Position numbers and translations under genes: made by a program. Below, piece after piece: positions 29,570 through 39,796 of a stretch of DNA of 64,000 nucleotides; positions within the stretch are counted from its first letter, which is position 1; the number at the start of each line of letters is the position of its first letter. The stretch spans positions 202,904,102-202,968,101 of the forward strand of contig CM040125.1 of assembly GCA_022559845.1 (NCBI GenBank), read 5' to 3'. This stretch comes from Amorphophallus konjac. Its lineage: Eukaryota; Streptophyta; Magnoliopsida; Alismatales; Araceae. The notes below the pieces were generated by a model. The model saw only the letters and a program-made list of their open reading frames with translations, was not told the DNA's origin and did not search any database.

Positions 29570-30039
29570 ACAGTCTCGAATTCTTGCAGCAACTTGACAT
29601 ATTGTCTCCTCTCCCGTGGAGGAAGAAGGGCACTCAGAAAGGTCGGCCTGGGGTCACTTTCTGTGCCTAGATTAATTTCAATGAGCTCATCCACTGTGGC
29701 CTGGCCGCCATCTTCAAATTCTGGAGGCGCTGGTAGCAGGTCAATGAAATCCTTGTCTTCACCATCTTCTGCTTCAAGGACACCATAGGTGTTTTCTTGC
29801 TCTACCTCATTGGGTAACGAGGCTTTGCTTGTTTCCCCCTCTATTAGGCTTGCTGTGTGCGGCTCTGGGGGGCTCTCTTGTGTGGAGAAGTAAAGGACTT
29901 CTTCGGGATCTTCTTTGTAATTGTCATAGATGGCTCTTTCAGGGGCTAAGGTGATTGATTGCCATACTGGGGGCTGCTGCTCTGCTGGTGGCTGGGGTTG
30001 CCCATTCTCAGCTGCATCTTCAAAAATCTGGTGCTGAAC
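29570..30039 (-). pseudogene. Tat-3 pol, acidic segment before the RT
   Basis: An open frame of about 155 codons without a start codon, in the frame of 30040-30888 after a TGA. Recognisable pieces are APERAIYDNYKEDPEEVLYF, VDELIEINLG and LPPRERRQYVKLLQEF. Such text precedes the RT in Tat-lineage pol and its last part leads into DCFAWNYKE. The frame changes near 29575. It was found by reading the minus strand directly. Confidence 0.7.
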
Positions 30040-30888
30040 TCACACCATGTAAACACTTCTTTCATGGCCGCCTGCCACATGGGGGCGTCGCGGAGCGATC
30101 ACATAATCTCCCATTCTGAGCTCATCTCTCTCAATCAGGTCTTGAGCAATATCTTTGAAGACGTAGCAGTCTTCGATGGAGTGGCCTAGCATTTGGTGAT
30201 ATGGACAAAACAGGGGGTCGCCACTTCTGAGGGCGTCTTGTGGCCACTTGGATCTTGGGAGGGAGACCTTGCCATGGTAGCAGGCCCACTCAAAAATTCC
30301 TCGGGTTTTATTCCTCGGGAAAGAGTAGGGCCTTTGCATCTTCTCCCACAACGTAGAGCTTTGCTCGGCCGATCGCCTGACCGGGGAAGCAGCTACATCC
30401 CTACCCTCCCTTTTCAGGTGCTCGGGGGCATTTGGGATGGTATTCGGGGACTGGTGCGCACCGATGCTTTGTCGACAGAGGATGCCTCTGATGAGTACAG
30501 TCATTTCAGCCAAGCGAACCTTCAGCATTTCGATCTCCCGCTGTTGCCTACAGTATAGGGCAAGTAGGGTAGAGTCGCACCGAGTGAGGTTCGGGGCTCG
30601 GCCCGCTTCCCCATCCTTTGGGTTAGTATCAGACGAAGGCAATGGCGTACTGCTGCTGTGGTCATTCGGGATTGGTCCCCCGGAAGAGGATGGGGTCTTC
30701 CCCTTATTTCTGAAGGGAGGTGGATTCCATAGGAATATTTCTTCATCTTGTTCTTCGTTGGCCAAAGGCATAACGTGCTGACGGCCTTCAACCTGCCATG
30801 GGCCTACAGTGCCTGCGTGGCTATTGTCGCCTAGAGCCGAGACTGATATCACATTAGCTTCATAGGAATCTTCTAGTGAAAAGCCCAA
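30040..30888 (-). pseudogene. Partial second copy of the Gag C-terminus inside Tat-3 pol
   Basis: 282 codons between protease and RT. The second half closely matches the Gag C-terminus of the same element: EKMQRPYSFPRNKTRGIFEW against EKMRNQLYSFPRDKARVLFEW, and FCPYHQMLGHSIEDCYVFKD against FCPYHQMLGHTIEDCYIFKD. An upstream helix also matches (QREIEMLKVRLAEM against QREIELLKKQLTER). The Gag core between these two parts is missing. It includes a second CHHC knuckle. It starts with GFSLEDSYEANVIS, which is not Gag. The frame is shifted from 30860-31147 and ends in TGA at 30040, after which the frame stays open. Confidence 0.8.
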
Positions 30889-31147
30889 CCCTGGATGCAG
30901 ACAACCGCCGGTCCAGGTTTGGTGGGTTCCACATTTTCTTGAACATTTCTTTCCGACTAGAGAGCTGGTAGAAGGGAATCCCTTGCTTTCTGGCCATCTT
31001 GACCACAGGACCGGCTGTGTCAGGAAGTCCCATTATTGGGACGAGTGGGTCGTGCAGTTCATCGGGGAGTCTACAATCATCATCCCCCTTGACCGGGTGC
31101 TCCTTGGCCACATAAAAGATGGTAGGCAGACCCTCGGGGTTGGGCAC
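30860..31147 (-). pseudogene. Tat-3 pol linker after the protease
   Basis: 95 codons with EGLPTIFYVAKEHPVKGDDD and KMARKQGIPFYQLSSR. I do not recognise a domain. It is one base out of frame with the protease segment (change near 31155) and with 30040-30888 (change near 30895-30905), so it is a piece of pol between two frameshifts. Confidence 0.6.
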
Positions 31148-31158
31148 CTCGAAGGTCC

Positions 31159-32730
31159 TTAACGGTTCGCCACCTGGCAGTCAGCTTCTGCAAGAGGCTT
31201 GATGATCCCGGGAGGGACCCGGATGTCTTCCAGCAAGTCTTCAAGGTATGGTGTTCCCGGTGTAGGGTAGATGGGAAGGTAGGTGGCCCGGAATACCCCT
31301 TCTGCTTCAGAAACGAATGACACCTGAGGGGGAGCCACATAGCCAGGCGGTGGTGGAGGGAACCAGCTGTCAAGCTCTGCCTTCTTCTTTCCTTCATCCT
31401 GAGTAGCTTGGGAGGATTGCTTCTGCTTTTCCAAATAAAGATTAGCATCCGACAAGTGACATTCGAACACTTCGAAAGGATGGAGGTCGGCGAAGATTCT
31501 CTCCTCTTTCCCGTTGCCGGGGTACTTGATGCATTGGTGCAGAGTGGATGGTACCACCCTATTTTGATGTAGCCAAGGTCGGCTGAGCAACGCCTTGTAA
31601 GAGGTGTTGGAGTTGATCACATGGAATTGGACCTTGGTGGTGAAGTCACCGAGGGAGAGGTTGAACTCTGCGACCCCCATAGGGACTTCGCACTTCTGGT
31701 TGAAGCCGGCAATCTTGACGTTCCTGACCTCGACCAGGTGTACGGCAAAGTAATGCTTCTGATACACCCGATAGGGGAGTATGTTCACTGCTGCCCCAGG
31801 GTCGATCAAGACTCTGTTGATGGGATGCCCATTCAGCTGCCCCTTCATGTAGAGTTGCATGTTGTGGCTGCAGGTAGGTAGAAGCATATCCTTTTCTGTG
31901 AAGGCCACAGCTACTTCAGGTGACATTTCTGCGAGGCAGGCTTCAACATATGCTGGCGTCTGGAGCGCAGCGATGACGGCTTGCCGTGTTTCTTCATCTA
32001 GGGATAAAATCTCCCAGACGGTAAACCTGGCTGGGATCTTCTTCAGGTGTTTGACTATTCTGTTGCCAGCTCGGACTTCGAGCAACTTCATTTCTTCAGC
32101 TCTACTGCGCCTGCCCCCAGTCTGGGCCTGGGGAGCCGGCTCAACGGGTGCCTCCTCCACTGGGTCGGATGCCACTTGAGCTTGTGGGGCCTGCTGGGTC
32201 ACTTCCTTTTCTTGCAAGAACTCGACAAGATTTGGGATGTTGTCGGGCTCTTCCCTTGGCCGAGGAGGGATTGCTACAGACGGAGTCGAGGTGCTGCCTA
32301 CCCCTTGGGTCTGCCGGGACTTGCGGGGGCATGACTGTCCTCCCATCTGAGTTGTTAGAAACTCAATGAATGACGGGGCACTCTGGCCACTTGGTTCTCC
32401 GGGGTAGAGGCCCGATGGAGGGGGGATCTCCATGCCTTGGACCCTAGGCTTGGGGATGTGATATGGTTGTTCTCCCCTAAGTAGGATGTTGTGGTTGGCC
32501 TGAGGAGGGCATCCCCACGCTCTTCCCGACCAGGTGGCATGTTGGGAGGTGGATGTTTTAGCCTGATTCACCTCTGACGGCTCAACAGGCACTTCTTGCT
32601 CTTCCTCTCTCAGGGAGAGGGCTGTGTCAAATAATGCTGAGAGGGTGTTGCAAGAAAGGACCACCCCACTCTTCTTCTTGTTCCTAGGTCTTCTCTTCGT
32701 CTTTTTCTTTTTCTCTTCAGTGGCTGGCAC
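31159..32730 (-). CDS. Tat-3 aspartic protease segment
   Basis: 523 codons. A lysine-rich start (KKKKTKRRPRNKKK) and a proline- and glutamate-rich linker lead to the protease near residues 295-400: NRVLIDPGAAVNILPYRVY has the active-site aspartate at about 310 in a DPG triplet rather than DSG or DTG. ALLSRPWLHQNRVVPSTLHQ follows, the usual end of Tat/Athila-type proteases. The frame is the same as Gag, separated by a TAG at 32809-32811, and ends by frameshift near 31155. The methionine at 32730 is just the first after the TAG. Confidence 0.85.
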   Translation of the reverse strand: MPATEEKKKKTKRRPRNKKKSGVVLSCNTLSALFDTALSLREEEQEVPVEPSEVNQAKTSTSQHATWSGRAWGCPPQANHNILLRGEQPYHIPKPRVQGMEIPPPSGLYPGEPSGQSAPSFIEFLTTQMGGQSCPRKSRQTQGVGSTSTPSVAIPPRPREEPDNIPNLVEFLQEKEVTQQAPQAQVASDPVEEAPVEPAPQAQTGGRRSRAEEMKLLEVRAGNRIVKHLKKIPARFTVWEILSLDEETRQAVIAALQTPAYVEACLAEMSPEVAVAFTEKDMLLPTCSHNMQLYMKGQLNGHPINRVLIDPGAAVNILPYRVYQKHYFAVHLVEVRNVKIAGFNQKCEVPMGVAEFNLSLGDFTTKVQFHVINSNTSYKALLSRPWLHQNRVVPSTLHQCIKYPGNGKEERIFADLHPFEVFECHLSDANLYLEKQKQSSQATQDEGKKKAELDSWFPPPPPGYVAPPQVSFVSEAEGVFRATYLPIYPTPGTPYLEDLLEDIRVPPGIIKPLAEADCQVANR

Positions 32731-32808
32731 CTGCTCTTGGGGAAGCTCACACCATAAGAGAGGCTCTTCTTTCGTCTCGGCTTCCGCTTCTGGAGCGAGT
32801 TCGAGTGA

Positions 32809-35616
32809 CTATAACTCCTCCCAGGGGACATACTCCTTCAACTCCATAGCCTGGATTTCGGGCTGTTCATAGTCTTCAAGCCCATCAATGATGGCCTGGA
32901 GCCTTTCTACCGCAGGGCTGGTTTCCTTGTGCACCCGCATCGGGATGTGTTTCTTCTTGTTGTGAGTGGGCCGTCTCATAACGAGCCGGGGGGCTGTGTC
33001 ATGCAAAATAGGTGTCACAGGTGGCGGTACTGGTCGGGGTGTAACACCCCTTATGCGAACCTCTGGAGTGGGCCGAGGAGCTTTTCTTCTTCTTATGTTC
33101 TTCAGTGGCGCGGCTTGCCAACCTCCTTGATCATGAGCTGTCGCCATGACGAAGGCTTGATAAGTGGCCTGTGTACTGGCCTCCGCCCATTCTTCAGGCA
33201 ACTGTTGGTATAAAGATACCATGTTCACAGTGGTGCCGAGGCTCGGCATCTCGTGCGGCTGCGGAGGATCCACTCTGAGCTCCCCCATGTCCAGCTCTCC
33301 CTTCTTGATCAAAGACTCAATGACATCCTTGAAGATGTAACAATCCTCAATGGTATGCCCAAGCATCTGATGGTATGGGCAAAAATGAGGATCATCCTTC
33401 TTCTTCAAGTCACCAGGCCTCTTTGGATCTGGTAATGTGATCTTGTTGTACCTGGTGGCCCATTCGAACAGGACTCGGGCTTTGTCTCGAGGAAAGGAAT
33501 ACAATTGGTTCCTCATCTTCTCCCGTAGGGAGGGACCTTCCCGCCGTTCAGTGGAGGTGTTGGCCATCTCTTCAGCTTTCTCTTTCTGTTTCTCAAAAGC
33601 TTCGAAGTCCAGTGTATGAACTTCTGGCGGTGTTGGCCTCCTCTCAGCCTGCTTGACCCTCTGACTTGATGCAGCCGGAGCGGAAGAGTATCGAGCAAGG
33701 AATGCTTCGATCTCTGCCACTATGTTGTTCAGACGGTCGAACGACCTTACCTCAGCACCGATCATCCTCTCAAGGATCTCCTTCTTCAGATTTTGTTTAT
33801 AGATCTGCACTGCGTCCTCCTGATGCGGGGGACATTTGCACCTCATGCTGAGGTTCCTCCATCTCTTTATGTAGTCGAGTGCTGACTCCTCATTTCTCTG
33901 TCTCGTGGTGTAAAGCTCAGCCACGGTTACCTCCCTCTCAGCTATGTAGAATCTTTCCTTGAATTTCTTCTGCATATCAGGCCAGTCGGCAATGGACCCG
34001 ACGGGCAAGCTCGAATACCACTCGAAAGCGAGCCCGGTAAGTGTCGAGCCAAAGAACTTGAGGAGATAAGCTTCATCCGCCGCTAGATCCCCCATAACAT
34101 TCACATAATAGGCAATGTGCTCCCTAGGAGACCCTTGCCCATTAAATTTCTCAAACTTTGGCGGCTTGGTGATGCCGGCGGGCAGCCTCTTTGCAGCATA
34201 GTGTGCCGGGTAAGGTACCCGGTATACGTCGAATGGCGTGTGATCACCATCGCTCCTCTCTGCCAACTTCATATCTATCATTTGTTCAAGCATTAGTCTG
34301 CTTACTGTTGCCGGGTCAACCGGGTTTGGATAGAAATGGGCCGGTTGCATCAGCGGTGTTGTTAACACTATCGCCTGAGGTGCAATAATGGACCCCTGGA
34401 ATGGCAGGTTCGGTGGCGGGGCCGGTGTGACATGTTGTGGCTGATGCAGGGGTATGCCTCCAGTGTAGGTAGGTATTGGGGGAGACACCGTCGCCTGTAA
34501 AGAAGCTTCCGAGGCCTGACCGTTGCCCCCAGGGGTCTCTGGTAATGCTTCAGTCTGCCCGGATGTTGAGGGCTGAGCGGCTCTTTCAGTCAGTTGTTTC
34601 TTTAACAATTCGATCTCCCGTTGATATTGTTGCATCATATGCAATACCGTGGGGTCATTCATGGGAAGGCTAGGGGTGCCCCCCCTTTCTTCGATCGGCA
34701 TCTCTTCGGATGAAGTGGATGGTCCTCCCGCCGTGCCTTCTGTAATAACATTGGCAGCCAAGGATGTTGAAGGTTCCACATAGTTCGCTCCTCCAGTGTG
34801 GACTTCTATCTTTTCAGATGCCACCTTCCCTCTTCTGGTAAGAGGTCCTGGCCTTGTGGCAAGCCTGGCTACTTCTTCGGGCTCGGTTGGTAGAGCCCCG
34901 TACCGACCAGATACCCCTGCCATATTGCAGGTATAAACTCTTAGGTCTCTGCCTCTTCTTGGTGTTCTTCTCGATGGCCTACCTGGAAAGACCAATCTGT
35001 CAAAGACCGCTCTCCGCGGCTTCACTTCTTCCCTCGGCGGGGACTGATAATGCTCCTCAGAGCAGTTTCTTGACTCGGCACTGGGCACCGGCTGTGTCTC
35101 TTCTTCTTCAAAGGCAAAGGCTACTACCCCCAGTAATCTCTGGCGACCTAGGGGAGTGCTCCCCAGGCCCCGCAAGTAGTTCTTCATGGCTTGCTCCACT
35201 CCTTCCCAGTCCTGGTCAGGAGGAGAAGTCGGTGATGTCGCCCTGTTGGCAGCAACGGGCATGTGGGTTACAGGCTCCACACGGGCAGCCTGATAGTGAC
35301 GTCGGTAGTGTCGACGGTGGATGTTCTCTAGTGGGGCCGGTGTAGTTAATGTCGTCTGGTAGACGGGGGCCGATGTCTTGACCCGATCTCCTTGTTGTGC
35401 CCTTGTCGGGCAGAAGGTGCTGGGCCTCGCCTGGGCTGGTGAGGTGAACTGGGCCCCCTTGGGAACCCAAACTTGCTTAGCTATGGTGGGCCTGGAGGCT
35501 GACTGATGTTGCGGCGCTGGGGCCTGAATGGCGGGCGTCATCCTGCCCTTCATCTTCTTTAGTGCCTGAAAAGAGTTGCGCACTGGTACGGCGGGTACAA
35601 TGCGATCCGGGATCAC
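32809..35616 (-). CDS. Tat-3 Gag, main part
   Basis: 935 codons, larger than most Gag proteins, as known for Ogre-type elements. The first ~450 residues are proline-, threonine- and serine-rich. A helix QREIELLKKQLTER lies near 335. The Gag core follows: FEKFNGQGSPREHIAYY, LKFFGSTLTGLAFEWYSSLP, FKERFYIAEREVTVAEL and YIKRWRNLSMRC. The CHHC knuckle CPYHQMLGHTIEDC is near 740. A C-terminal tail ends at TAG 32809-32811. Upstream the same frame runs to ATG 35994 through a TAG at 35626. Gag forms the particle. Confidence 0.9.
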   Translation of the reverse strand: MIPDRIVPAVPVRNSFQALKKMKGRMTPAIQAPAPQHQSASRPTIAKQVWVPKGAQFTSPAQARPSTFCPTRAQQGDRVKTSAPVYQTTLTTPAPLENIHRRHYRRHYQAARVEPVTHMPVAANRATSPTSPPDQDWEGVEQAMKNYLRGLGSTPLGRQRLLGVVAFAFEEEETQPVPSAESRNCSEEHYQSPPREEVKPRRAVFDRLVFPGRPSRRTPRRGRDLRVYTCNMAGVSGRYGALPTEPEEVARLATRPGPLTRRGKVASEKIEVHTGGANYVEPSTSLAANVITEGTAGGPSTSSEEMPIEERGGTPSLPMNDPTVLHMMQQYQREIELLKKQLTERAAQPSTSGQTEALPETPGGNGQASEASLQATVSPPIPTYTGGIPLHQPQHVTPAPPPNLPFQGSIIAPQAIVLTTPLMQPAHFYPNPVDPATVSRLMLEQMIDMKLAERSDGDHTPFDVYRVPYPAHYAAKRLPAGITKPPKFEKFNGQGSPREHIAYYVNVMGDLAADEAYLLKFFGSTLTGLAFEWYSSLPVGSIADWPDMQKKFKERFYIAEREVTVAELYTTRQRNEESALDYIKRWRNLSMRCKCPPHQEDAVQIYKQNLKKEILERMIGAEVRSFDRLNNIVAEIEAFLARYSSAPAASSQRVKQAERRPTPPEVHTLDFEAFEKQKEKAEEMANTSTERREGPSLREKMRNQLYSFPRDKARVLFEWATRYNKITLPDPKRPGDLKKKDDPHFCPYHQMLGHTIEDCYIFKDVIESLIKKGELDMGELRVDPPQPHEMPSLGTTVNMVSLYQQLPEEWAEASTQATYQAFVMATAHDQGGWQAAPLKNIRRRKAPRPTPEVRIRGVTPRPVPPPVTPILHDTAPRLVMRRPTHNKKKHIPMRVHKETSPAVERLQAIIDGLEDYEQPEIQAMELKEYVPWEEL

Positions 35617-35625
35617 CTCGGAACG

Positions 35626-35994
35626 CTATCCGTTAAGATGCACCCGGAAAGTCCCAACGACAGCCGACTTGCCGGTGCTGGAGAACTGGCCTCGGTATGA
35701 TGTTGTGGCATGGCTCCTTCGGAGCCTCCTTTGGTGAGAGGCCGACCCCGGGTGAGAAGGGCCGGCAGTTTGGTGCACGTGGTGCACGTTGTAACTTAGC
35801 GTCCCGGTCGGGACGGTCTTGGAAGTCTCGGCCATTGATCGGCCGACAGCAGCTTTGGCGGCCCCCTGGATGGGAGCGTTGCTTTCAGTCCTGTCAGACG
35901 ATTCCATGTCCAGTAGGTTCCTGAAGGCTACCCCAAGGAAGTTGGGGAAGGCTACCGCGGGAGGGAAGCTTCCGAAGCTGAGGGGGACAGCCAA
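35626..35994 (-). CDS. Tat-3 Gag N-terminus, cut by a nonsense codon
   Basis: 122 codons in the same frame as the main Gag segment; the stop TAG at 35626-35628 is a single-codon interruption. The methionine at 35994 lies about 160 bases after the PBS, with no earlier start in frame. It reads MAVPLSFGSFPPAVAFPNFL and has no domain I recognise. It is probably the true start of Gag. Confidence 0.7.
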   Translation of the reverse strand: MAVPLSFGSFPPAVAFPNFLGVAFRNLLDMESSDRTESNAPIQGAAKAAVGRSMAETSKTVPTGTLSYNVHHVHQTAGPSHPGSASHQRRLRRSHATTSYRGQFSSTGKSAVVGTFRVHLNG

Positions 35995-36152
35995 TTAGCC
36001 GTTTCGAACATGGCTCTCGACGGCCTATTGGCCAAACGTGGAGGCCATCCTGGTGTTCGGCATGCAACCTGCATTTGCCAATCAAACAATTAGTATTACT
36101 TGAAAGGGGCCATAGGGCCCTTAGTCCCGGCAAAGAGATGAAGGGTAATTTC

Positions 36153-36171
36153 AGTCCCACCAAGCGTGCCA
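36153..36171 (-). other. Tat-3 primer binding site
   Basis: Minus strand TGGCACGCTTGGTGGGACT, four bases inside the 5' LTR. Its position and the TGG start fit a PBS. It differs from the TGGCGCCG site of Tat-1 and Tat-2. The matching tRNA was not identified. Confidence 0.65.
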
Positions 36172-36175
36172 GACT

Positions 36176-39100
36176 TGTGGACACACTAAAATTTGAGGGG
36201 GAATCTGTTCGTTTGTTGATCGGGGTTAATTCTTCTATTTAGTGCGAGGGCGTGCCAGTCACAAAGTGACGATTTATTCGGGCTTCATGGAAGCCCATGG
36301 TGCGCTCAATTTGACTAATCAAACAATTGTGTGGTTCATGTCGGGACCGAAACCTGCCGTGCCATAAAGGTCACGACGTTATTTACATCCCCCCATACGG
36401 GGGAACACCCTTGATTGATTGCAGGGAATAACGGCCCTACGGCCTAAAGAGAATACTAATAATGCAGGAGGATAGTGAAAGATGAACTATGCTAGAAACC
36501 CGTATTGGGACGTCAATGTTCAGAATATGTCGGCCACTCATGGGCCACTTCATGTTTGGACGAAGGTCCGTGTTTGTAATATAAAAGATGGTAACAAAAC
36601 CGCGCGAATGTCTACCACAAACAAGGCAAGTTTAATGAGAATGCGGGATTGGATCCCGGTAGGGATGGGTCAAGTTGATAGACTGTTGGCCGGAGATGAT
36701 TTCGGACTATGGCCATCTCGGAAATTCCATAAACCACGTCCGATACCATAAGGCGTCGTCAATTTTCTCTTTGCACCCAGTCCAAGGGAGTGAATTATTA
36801 AGTGCGTAGCCCGAGCTCACTAACGTGCGCCCTCGCACGGGGTTCGACCTGCCTGGTCAGGTCGCGGGGGTCAAGGGGGCCGCGCCCCTTGCGGGGGCTT
36901 TCCTGGGGGTAGCGCCCCCAGAACAAAATTTTAATTGAAGCACGGGTAATAGAGTTCCTCTCATTTTTTATTTGATCTTTGCATTTTTTGTTTGAACCTT
37001 TCTCCCTTTTATTATCATTATCTACCTCCCCCTTTTTATATAAAAGAGGCGCGCCGGTTTAACATGATGCAAGGGAGGCGCACCGGCTATGGAGGTGTAA
37101 AGGGGGCGCGCCGGGTTAAGTTAATGCCAAGGAGGGAGAGGGGGCGCGCCGGAATAGCTTAAGAAGAGTGGGGCGCGCCGGTTTGAGCTCTGGAAATCCG
37201 AAGTGGATTTGAGTGTGGAGCTAATCCGGCGCGGGAGGGTAGCGCGCCGGATTAGCCCACGCCGGATTAGGGGGGCGCCGGGTTAAGCTTTATTTCACTC
37301 TGTTTGTGCTCTGTTTATTCTTTCTGTTTTCGTTCTTGTTTCTTCAACCTTTAGACTGACATTTTGATTGGTTTATTCACTTGATTGATGGGTTAAGTTG
37401 ATAGAGAAGTTGGTTAAAGCTCTCTGATCATTTATTCAGATGAACGAGCATCAAGATTGAATATCTTATTAAGGGGGAATTATGCAAGAACTTATTCAGT
37501 TTGCTTCAGAGACGGCTTCAGACATGCTGCTCTTACTCCCAGAGGGCTTCGCTTGTTCGGCTGTTCTTATGCTCAAAGAACTCATCCTGCTCGTCTGTTC
37601 TTGAGTGTTCTCATCCTGGCGAAATTTGGGCAGCACCTCCCCTGGACTGGGAGTTGCCAGAGAGCAATAAGGAACACCAAACGGATAACTCCGGGGTGCA
37701 CCTCAAATCTGGACCTCATGTCGGTCCAATAACCCAAATGTGAGTGTTGGAAAGCTCGAGGACTAGCCTTCGAGAGCTCTCACCACTCACGGGTGATGAC
37801 TTCGTGGAACGGGACAGATGTAGGCCACAGGTGGCCATGAATGTTCACCCTTCGAACTGGTTCCCTCAGAGTTCATGCCATAGAAGGGCAAGCTTCTGAG
37901 GAACCCAGGTGATGTTGAAAACCGGGAGGGAGAAAATGGAAGAAAAGGGGAAGAGGTGAGAGCAATAGAATGCCATTTACGCCCACAAGAGTTACTCTTT
38001 TATTCATCCTCAAGGGGAAAGGAGATCTACCCCCAAAGCACGGGGGAGAATACAACGGAGAAGATAAAAGAAAAGCTAAGTGTTGAGGTGGGGGAAAGAA
38101 GATACATCGGTGGGGGAGAAGGAGGAACAGAGCACAAGCTCTTCCCCCTCTCTCCCCTCTCTCTTTCTCACCCTCTCTCTTTTTCTTCTTCACCTTGCAG
38201 ATGGGGATGGATGTAGCTTCCTCTTCTCTTCGGACGCTGGGAACCTTAGCCGAACCAGCAGCCTTCCCTCTAGCCTCTCCCCTCTTCCTCTTCTCTCTTC
38301 TTCTGTTTCCTTCTTTGGTCCCCCCTCTCCTTTTCTTCTTTCACAATGCTGCCCCTTATATATATCAGCCAGCCTGGGAGCATTCCTGCCATTTCCACCT
38401 CGTCCGCAATGAAGTCGGGAGTTGACTGGCTGTGCTGGACGCTGTTCATTTGTCCCGTACACTGCTGCTCGTCCGAGGATGGGACACTCAGAGATCTGCC
38501 GGAGCTTGCCTTGCTGCTACTGCTTGTGTGCTGTCGAACGAAGGTGGAAGCAGAGTCATGGGCATTGAATGTCCTCTGCACGCCATAATGATGCAAAATA
38601 GAGCATCGAAATGTAGATGGGACGGCTTGTTTGCGCGCCGGATTAACGTGGGATGCAAGGGAAAGGGTGCGCGCCGGTTTAACCCATATGAAGGGGAAAA
38701 GGGGCGCACCGGTTTAGCCCAAGATGAAGGGGGCGCGCCGGTTTAACCCAAGATGAAGGCTGCGCCGGTTTAGATGAAGGCCACGCCGGTTAGACTCAAA
38801 ATGCAAGGGATGAAGAGGAAAGGGGCGCTCCGATCTTAGTGGCACCGTTTTAAGTGCATATCGTGCCGGTTTAAGCACCGAACGGATTCTTTCCAAAGTT
38901 GAGGCCGTTTATATGAATGTTGGCATTCCCGGCATGTTCCGGTTGCCATGTATGGCCTCCGTAATATTCTGTTCGCAGCCTCCGGGACTCGGTCCCAGAG
39001 TTTGCGTGACTTTTGGTGCGTGCCGAGACTGTGCCGGAGTTCCCGACTTTTCTCTGATTCATCTCTCGGCATGGCCGGTCGGAGCCTTGTAGCTGTATCT

Positions 39101-39263
39101 TCTGCTTAGGGGGCTTCCTTAGCGGGTAGCGGACCACCAAGCGAGTTCTCGTCCTGATCGGGCGAGGCATGAGGTTTATTCGGCAGTTCTATCTTCGACT
39201 CGCACTCTAATGTGTAGACGCGAATGTCGCCATGATCATCATCGTCATTTTTTGGCGTCCACA
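36176..39263 (-). repeat. Tat-3 5' LTR (3088 bp)
   Basis: Right-hand copy of 21396-24454, followed by GTAAC. It contains the hairpin set at 36824-36921, GGCGCGCC clusters at 37048-37290 and 38632-38880, and a TATA box at 38356-38365. The promoter-distal cluster has one extra unit compared with the 3' LTR. Confidence 0.95.
38356..38365 (-). promoter_or_regulatory. Tat-3 5' LTR TATA box (element promoter)
   Basis: Minus strand ATATATATAA followed by GGGGC. Transcription would run left, through the hairpin set and into gag. The GGCGCGCC cluster at 38632-38880 lies just upstream. Confidence 0.6.
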
Positions 39264-39572
39264 GTAACGGATGCTTGGATTTAGCTTACGATAGTCAGCC
39301 CGAGCTTGATAAGCTTGCTCGGAGTTTTCTCCCGAGCGATGGGTGCGTAGCTCGGGTAGGTCGCGCTAGGTCCCTGCAGGGGAATTCTCGGCCGATCTGT
39401 CACTCGGACATCCGGACCCGGGGGCCGCCTAGGAAGTGCTGGTCTGAGTGAGTTTTGGGCTTAAAGTGAGTGGGCCCAAAATGGGGCTATCACTTTGGGG
39501 AGCTGGGCCTGATTTGGTCAAATTGGACCTAGATGGGCCGTGCTATTGGGCGGTGGATTTTCTCCCTCTCCA
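39264..39572 (-). repeat. Tat-2 3' LTR, right piece
   Basis: Begins with the GTAAC target duplication and continues the LTR interrupted at 21395. Shared text with the Tat-1 LTR includes CCGCCTAGGAAG and GGGCTATCACTT. It ends CCCTCTCCA, directly before the polypurine tract. Confidence 0.8.
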
Positions 39573-39590
39573 CTTGTCCCCCTCCTACTC
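39573..39590 (-). other. Tat-2 polypurine tract
   Basis: Minus strand GAGTAGGAGGGGGACAAG directly before the LTR start TGGAGAGGG. It sets the LTR boundary for Tat-2, and by alignment for Tat-1. Confidence 0.8.
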
Positions 39591-39789
39591 CCGAGCCAGA
39601 ATCGAGCTCAGATGAGTAGCATTTCTGGGGATGATGTTGGTGGCTTGATTTGAGGAATTTTCTCCGGCTGGGACCATTTAATGCGGCTATCCAAGGAATA
39701 CGCCCGTGATTTGACTCTTTTGAGTTGATGCGAGGAGCTCCTTTTTAGAGTTCGGAACGTCGCGCCGCCTCCAGCCAAGCCTCTGATAG

Positions 39790-39796
39790 TATAAAC
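39790..39796 (+). promoter_or_regulatory. TATA-like box for the Tat-2 antisense ORF
   Basis: TATAAAC, 240 bases before ATG 40030, followed by a CT-rich leader with TTTAGGGTTTTT. Two short upstream ATGs lie at 39874 and 39881; the second opens a 16-codon frame. The assignment is inference from position. Confidence 0.35.

Larger units (their letters stand above)
21396..39263 (-). mobile_element. Tat-3: complete 18-kb Tat/Ogre-like LTR retrotransposon
   Basis: LTRs at 21396-24454 and 36176-39263 begin TGTGGA and end TCCACA. GTAAC flanks both sides (21391-21395, 39264-39268). Coding direction is minus: PBS (36153), gag, protease, a pol region holding a partial gag copy, RT, RNase H, second RNase H, integrase (to 26337), then a 1.9-kb 3' UTR with tandem arrays. 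Large size, two RNase H domains and 3' UTR arrays fit the Tat/Ogre group. It carries at least four frameshifts and six in-frame stops. By hand about 15 substitutions fall in the first ~230 bp of the LTR pair, so it is older than E1. Confidence 0.95.

Noticed and set aside
29162..29788. Plus-strand ORF of 208 codons
   Set aside because: Antisense shadow of the Tat-3 RT and pre-RT region; no domain.
34854..35345. Plus-strand ORF of 163 codons opposite Tat-3 gag
   Set aside because: Shadow of the proline-rich Gag frame; leucine/serine-rich without motifs.
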